Positions 30,379-33,211 of a stretch of DNA of 33,211 nucleotides are shown here, piece after piece. Under the pieces are notes generated by a model that made no database searches, was not told where the DNA came from, and saw nothing but the letters and a program-made list of their open reading frames with translations. How positions within the stretch are numbered: position 1 is the first letter of the stretch; the number at the start of each line of letters is the position of its first letter. The translations under genes and the position numbers were made by a program. The stretch is from an uncultured Eubacteriales bacterium (GTDB lineage Bacteria > Bacillota > Clostridia > Oscillospirales > CAG-272), in contig CAKSIP010000016.1 of assembly GCA_934462825.1 (NCBI GenBank), forward strand, positions 1 to 33,211, in the 5' to 3' direction.

Positions 30379-30558
30379 ATGCGGGTTGTTATTCAAAAGA
30401 ATTGCGGAGTAATAGACGGCAACGGGGAGCCAATGCACGCGGTATATATTGAAAGTGCCGCCGGAGTTCGGCGAAATCGGCGATATTTTCGGCGCCTTGA
30501 AGACGCTAACCAATACGCGGAACATTTGCGCGAAAGATCGGGGAGGATGGAAAAATGA
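30379..30558 (+). CDS. Small basic phage protein, unknown (59 aa)
   Basis: ATG 30379 preceded by AAAGGACGG, stop at 30556-30558 overlapping the next ATG (ATGA). It starts MRVVIQKNCGVIDGNG and has an Arg-rich centre (GVRRNRRYFRRLEDANQYAE). The size and Arg-rich centre would suit a nucleic-acid-binding protein, but nothing specific is recognised. Confidence 0.65.
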   Translation: MRVVIQKNCGVIDGNGEPMHAVYIESAAGVRRNRRYFRRLEDANQYAEHLRERSGRMEK

Positions 30559-30806
30559 TCATTGATATTATATTAGACCGCAAAGAGGGGGAAGAAGTCG
30601 GGGAGGAATACGACGCCCGCGCATTTTATAATGCTATTTCCGAATGGGTCGGGCTTAACCCATTTTTCGCCGTAGACATTGCCACCGCGATGGACTACGG
30701 GACGAATGAAGACATACGCGCGGCACTTTGTCGCTACATTGACGCCGGGGGCTATGATCCGGCGCTGAAAGATTGGATCAACTCCCGCGAATGGGTGAAA
30801 GACTGA
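30555..30806 (+). CDS. Small acidic early protein, unknown (83 aa)
   Basis: ATG 30555 overlaps the previous stop; GGGGAGG lies 12 bases upstream. The protein is acidic (RKEGEEVGEEYDARAFYNAI...) with two predicted helical segments and a C-terminal DWINSREWVKD. Acidic small early proteins are often anti-host or anti-defence factors in phages, but nothing in the sequence proves it here. Confidence 0.65.
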   Translation: MIIDIILDRKEGEEVGEEYDARAFYNAISEWVGLNPFFAVDIATAMDYGTNEDIRAALCRYIDAGGYDPALKDWINSREWVKD

Positions 30807-30817
30807 AAGGGGATAAA

Positions 30818-31012
30818 ATGAAAAAGGTACAAAAAGCAACGCTTATTTTGCTCCCCCGGGAAAACCGGGCGATCTGTCCAATTTACGAACATGAAGGAAA
30901 ATATTATATTAAAGCAAACAAACCTAACACCTCTTCGTTTTCACCTTTTGTATACAACGGCGAGGAATACCGGGAAGTGAGAAATCTCCAGGGCGCATGG
31001 TTTGCAATATGA
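30818..31012 (+). CDS. Small unknown early protein (64 aa)
   Basis: I use ATG 30818 (AAAGGGGATAAA upstream), not the in-frame start inside the previous gene. It reads as a beta-strand-rich fold: KATLILLPRENRAICPIYEH, GKYYIKANKPN, FVYNGEEYREV. Function unknown. Confidence 0.65.
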   Translation: MKKVQKATLILLPRENRAICPIYEHEGKYYIKANKPNTSSFSPFVYNGEEYREVRNLQGAWFAI

Positions 31013-31049
31013 AATCGTCAAAATAAAGAACAACAGGAGATAAAAGAAA

Positions 31050-31409
31050 ATGAAACGATACACTTCAGAAGACATGAGCGGCGGGAACGGCGGACGAATC
31101 CGCTACACCTTCCAGGCAAAAAACCGAAAAGGTGAGAAGATCGTGTTCGATTTGAGTCATTGCACCAACCCCGGCGGGGCGCATTCCTTGCCGGAAAGAT
31201 GGAAATCCGCCGGATATATTGCCCGCGTCCTTCAGTCATGGATCGGGGTTGACATATTTGTATATGACAGCGCGGGCAATTGCCGCCGGGCATATGATCC
31301 CACTGTTGACGAAAGCGGGCGCTATATCAATTTTGCATGGATGATTGAAGACACGCCCGAAAATCGCGCCCGCATGATTGCAGAAATCGCCCGCCGGGCG
31401 TTCGCTTGA
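31050..31409 (+). CDS. Unknown early protein (119 aa)
   Basis: ATG 31050 with CAGGAGATAAAAGAAA upstream. It opens RYTSEDMSGGNGGRIRYTF, followed by beta-like KGEKIVFDLSHC and GYIARVLQSWIGVDIFVYDS, ending in a helix ENRARMIAEIARRAF. There is no signal or membrane segment. No family is recognised; its neighbours are similarly small and unknown. Confidence 0.7.
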   Translation: MKRYTSEDMSGGNGGRIRYTFQAKNRKGEKIVFDLSHCTNPGGAHSLPERWKSAGYIARVLQSWIGVDIFVYDSAGNCRRAYDPTVDESGRYINFAWMIEDTPENRARMIAEIARRAFA

Positions 31410-31438
31410 AAAGTATAAAACATAGGAGATATAAAACA

Positions 31439-31822
31439 ATGAAAACCACACAGAAGAACAGGATCCCCCGCACATTTTACCGTATCACCGGAAAAATGTT
31501 GATTCCCACCTCTTGCAGTAAACCGGGCGACATTTTCCACATTTTCAAAAATGATTCCGGGTATTTGGGGCTGAATACCCGCACGGGCGAATATTGCTAT
31601 ATGTTCCCCGTATTGATCCGCGACGCGGCAGCATTCCAGATATTAAATATTGTAGGCGGGCGAATATTTCGCGATACCGAAACCGGCGCGACGATAACAG
31701 AGGGCGAACTCGAGGGAGAGTTTTCCCGCATGAAAGCAGAACAGCCCGACGAATACCCGTATAATTTCCGCGAATACCTTGCGAATTGCACAGGGAAAAA
31801 CGGATTTCTGCAGGAAGTATGA
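31439..31822 (+). CDS. Unknown early protein (127 aa)
   Basis: I use ATG 31439 (AGGAGATATAAAACA upstream). It contains FYRITGKMLIPTSCSKPGDI, GEYCYMFPVLIRDAAAF and ATITEGELEGEFSRMKAEQ, and ends in GKNGFLQEV. The N-terminal part is predicted beta, the C-terminal part helical and acidic. No family is recognised. Confidence 0.7.
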   Translation: MKTTQKNRIPRTFYRITGKMLIPTSCSKPGDIFHIFKNDSGYLGLNTRTGEYCYMFPVLIRDAAAFQILNIVGGRIFRDTETGATITEGELEGEFSRMKAEQPDEYPYNFREYLANCTGKNGFLQEV

Positions 31823-31836
31823 GAGGAGAAAAGACA

Positions 31837-32214
31837 ATGAAAAAGACATATTTTGAAACGCCGGACGGTTTGAAACTGTTGTGCGATTGGTCGGGCGGTT
31901 GTTATGATCGAAACGAATATACAAAGAATGAACAAAGAGCAAAAAGAGCGGCGGCGCGGCTGTTTCGTTCGGGCGCGTTGGTGTTTGAGCACGGAGAAAA
32001 GCCCCGCACGACGGCGGAGTTTTTCGACGGAATGCCCTACACCAGTACTTCAGATTTTGCGGCAGTTTGGGCGGGGTGCAATTGGGAAATATCCCGCCGG
32101 GATGATAGAGCGCTACACCTTGACGGGATCGCGTTGACTGATACCGTAGCTGTAGGAGTATGGACGAGATACGAGAACGGCGACGAGATCGCGACGGAAT
32201 ACGAAAAGATTTGA
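31837..32214 (+). CDS. Unknown early protein (125 aa)
   Basis: I use ATG 31837 (AGAGGAGAAAAGACA upstream) in place of longer starts inside the previous gene. The opening KTYFETPDGLKLLCDWSGG is followed by a helix (NEQRAKRAAARLFRSGALVF) and a C-terminal beta-like region ending in GVWTRYENGDEIATEYEK. No family is recognised. Confidence 0.7.
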   Translation: MKKTYFETPDGLKLLCDWSGGCYDRNEYTKNEQRAKRAAARLFRSGALVFEHGEKPRTTAEFFDGMPYTSTSDFAAVWAGCNWEISRRDDRALHLDGIALTDTVAVGVWTRYENGDEIATEYEKI

Positions 32215-32225
32215 CGGAGGGCAAA

Positions 32226-32411
32226 ATGGAATTTTCAGAGAAAGCAAGAGCACTTTGTGAAAAGCATTTCGGGCATGGTTGCCTGGATTGCCCCGATGAA
32301 TTACGCACACTTTGCGGGCGTCCGTTCGTTTGTCCCCCGAAAACACCAGCACGCGAGGAAGAAGAAAACGCATACATTAAAAAATTCAATGAAATTGCAG
32401 AGAGGTATTAA
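32226..32411 (+). CDS. Small Cys-rich early protein (61 aa)
   Basis: I use ATG 32226 with GACGGAGG upstream. After EFSEKARALCEKHFGHGCLDC comes RTLCGRPFVCP: five cysteines and two histidines within 40 residues, a plausible small zinc-binding fold. An acidic helical tail follows (EEEENAYIKKFNEIAERY). Function unknown; a protein- or nucleic-acid-binding role is only a guess. Confidence 0.65.
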   Translation: MEFSEKARALCEKHFGHGCLDCPDELRTLCGRPFVCPPKTPAREEEENAYIKKFNEIAERY

Positions 32412-32414
32412 ACA

Positions 32415-33211
32415 ATGAAACAGGTAATTTTTAATCGTGAAACACTGAAAATCGAATTGCATTTTGACAAGGCGGATTATACCGCCCTGTCGGATGCCGA
32501 ACGGGCAAGAGTCAAGAGCGCATTCCTCTGGAGCAAGCGCGGCGGCTGTTGGGTGAGTCGGGCAAAAGAGCCGCACCTTTACGAAGCAAAGCAAATTGCC
32601 CGCGATCTTGGCTTTGGAGAGGTGGAAAAAGTCGGCGAGCGGCTAACCTTTGCCGAGCAGGTTGAGCGTGACCGCGAAAGAGCGGAAAGACGCGCCGAAC
32701 GATACGACGGACACGCCGAAAGAGCCGCTGACAGGGCGGAGGTGCTTCAGCGCCCCATGAATGAACATCACGGGGATATTGCTTTCTTCACGCAGCCGAA
32801 TATTGACAGCAGCGCCGGGCGTTCGTTCAAACGATACCGGGATCGTGTGTATGCACAATTTGAGCAAGGGATCGACGAGTATCGAAAATCTGAATACTGG
32901 AAGCAGAAGGCAGAAATCGCAAGGCAAACAGCCGCCGGAACAAAATACAATGACAGCGCCTACCTGGAGCGTAAAATCAAAGAGTGCAAACTCAACCTCA
33001 AGCACATGGAAAGCACTTTGTCTGAGTATGACAAAATCTTTGAAAAACTGTCCCGGGGTGAGACCGTCAAGCATGGTTTTTATTCCGATGCCGAATGGAC
33101 TCTTGACGAGTTGAACGAACGGGGGAGCGACCTGCTCGAGCGTATGGAAGCGGAGCGCGACAAACTCGCCTTCTTCCTGGATCTGTTCGAGGAAATGGGC
33201 GGAAAGCGTTT
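32415..33211 (+). CDS. DUF3560-like protein, 3' end cut by window edge
   Basis: ATG 32415 follows the previous stop by three bases, with AGAGG upstream. At least 265 residues are visible. The N-terminal ~75 residues (RETLKIELHFDKADYTALSD, then KRGGCWVSRAKEPHLYEAKQ) resemble the domain found before the DUF3560 region. A strongly charged repeat of Arg/Ala/Glu follows (RDRERAERRAERYDGHAERA), then a helical region (EYRKSEYWKQKAEIARQTA). Such proteins are frequent in gut plasmids and phages; their function is unknown, although nucleic-acid metabolism has been suspected. Confidence 0.75.
   Translation, partial: MKQVIFNRETLKIELHFDKADYTALSDAERARVKSAFLWSKRGGCWVSRAKEPHLYEAKQIARDLGFGEVEKVGERLTFAEQVERDRERAERRAERYDGHAERAADRAEVLQRPMNEHHGDIAFFTQPNIDSSAGRSFKRYRDRVYAQFEQGIDEYRKSEYWKQKAEIARQTAAGTKYNDSAYLERKIKECKLNLKHMESTLSEYDKIFEKLSRGETVKHGFYSDAEWTLDELNERGSDLLERMEAERDKLAFFLDLFEEMGGKR

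Larger units (their letters stand above)
8074..33211. mobile_element. Prophage (siphophage-type), left end near tRNA-Glu, right end outside the window
   Basis: From the tRNA border onward nearly every gene is phage-related: lysis genes, a DGR, baseplate, tape measure, tail, capsid, portal and terminase on the minus strand, then a divergent regulatory region and small early genes on the plus strand. The tape measure and distal tail genes with no sheath protein indicate a long non-contractile tail. Neither attachment site can be proven because the right junction is not included. A large integrase, endolysin and small terminase are not recognised in this stretch. Confidence 0.92.

Overview
The window looks like a gut-type Firmicutes chromosome, probably class Clostridia, carrying one end of an integrated siphophage-like prophage. 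This assignment is inferred from strong purine-rich ribosome binding sites, TTGACA-N17-TATAAT promoters, protein family flavour and moderate GC. No 16S rRNA or other species marker is present.

Host part (1-8073). A lipoprotein with bacterial Ig-like (BIG2) repeats runs off the left edge on the minus strand. A plus-strand operon follows: a MarR-family regulator with a palindrome at its own promoter, two half-size ABC exporter subunits that look like an asymmetric heterodimer, a short two-segment membrane protein resembling the sensor half of a histidine kinase, and a PAP2 phosphatase. A bidirectional hairpin separates this operon from a convergent patatin-like phospholipase gene. Two directly abutting tRNA genes, Met(CAT) and Glu(TTC), end the host part.

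Prophage part (about 8074 to beyond 33211). The late genes lie on the minus strand, so in transcription order (right to left) they read: serine recombinase, an iteron-like intergenic array, membrane-anchored Mrr-type nuclease, large terminase, portal, scaffold, SU10/DUF5309-type capsid, head-tail connectors, tail tube, a tail assembly chaperone pair with a -1 frameshift site (GGGAAAC), tape measure, distal tail protein, S74-chaperone tail protein, baseplate upper protein, then XkdX and holin-type genes next to the tRNA. The early genes lie on the plus strand from 29829. They are many small uncharacterised ORFs, ending in a DUF3560-like protein cut by the window edge. A divergent promoter pair with repeated CTCAGAAATAACTGAG-like operators, next to a small HTH protein, looks like the lysis/lysogeny switch.

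The most notable system is a complete diversity-generating retroelement (DGR) at 9099-13365, arranged variable protein - Avd - template repeat (TR) - reverse transcriptase, the same order as in Bordetella phage BPP-1. The 106-nt TR (10362-10467) and variable repeat (VR, 10960-11065) differ at 18 positions, and every one is an adenine in the coding-strand TR. The target is the C-terminal end of a BppU-type baseplate protein with a long heptad-repeat stalk, so the DGR probably diversifies host receptor recognition. Endolysin, small terminase and a large integrase are not recognisable here. The right end of the prophage lies outside the window.
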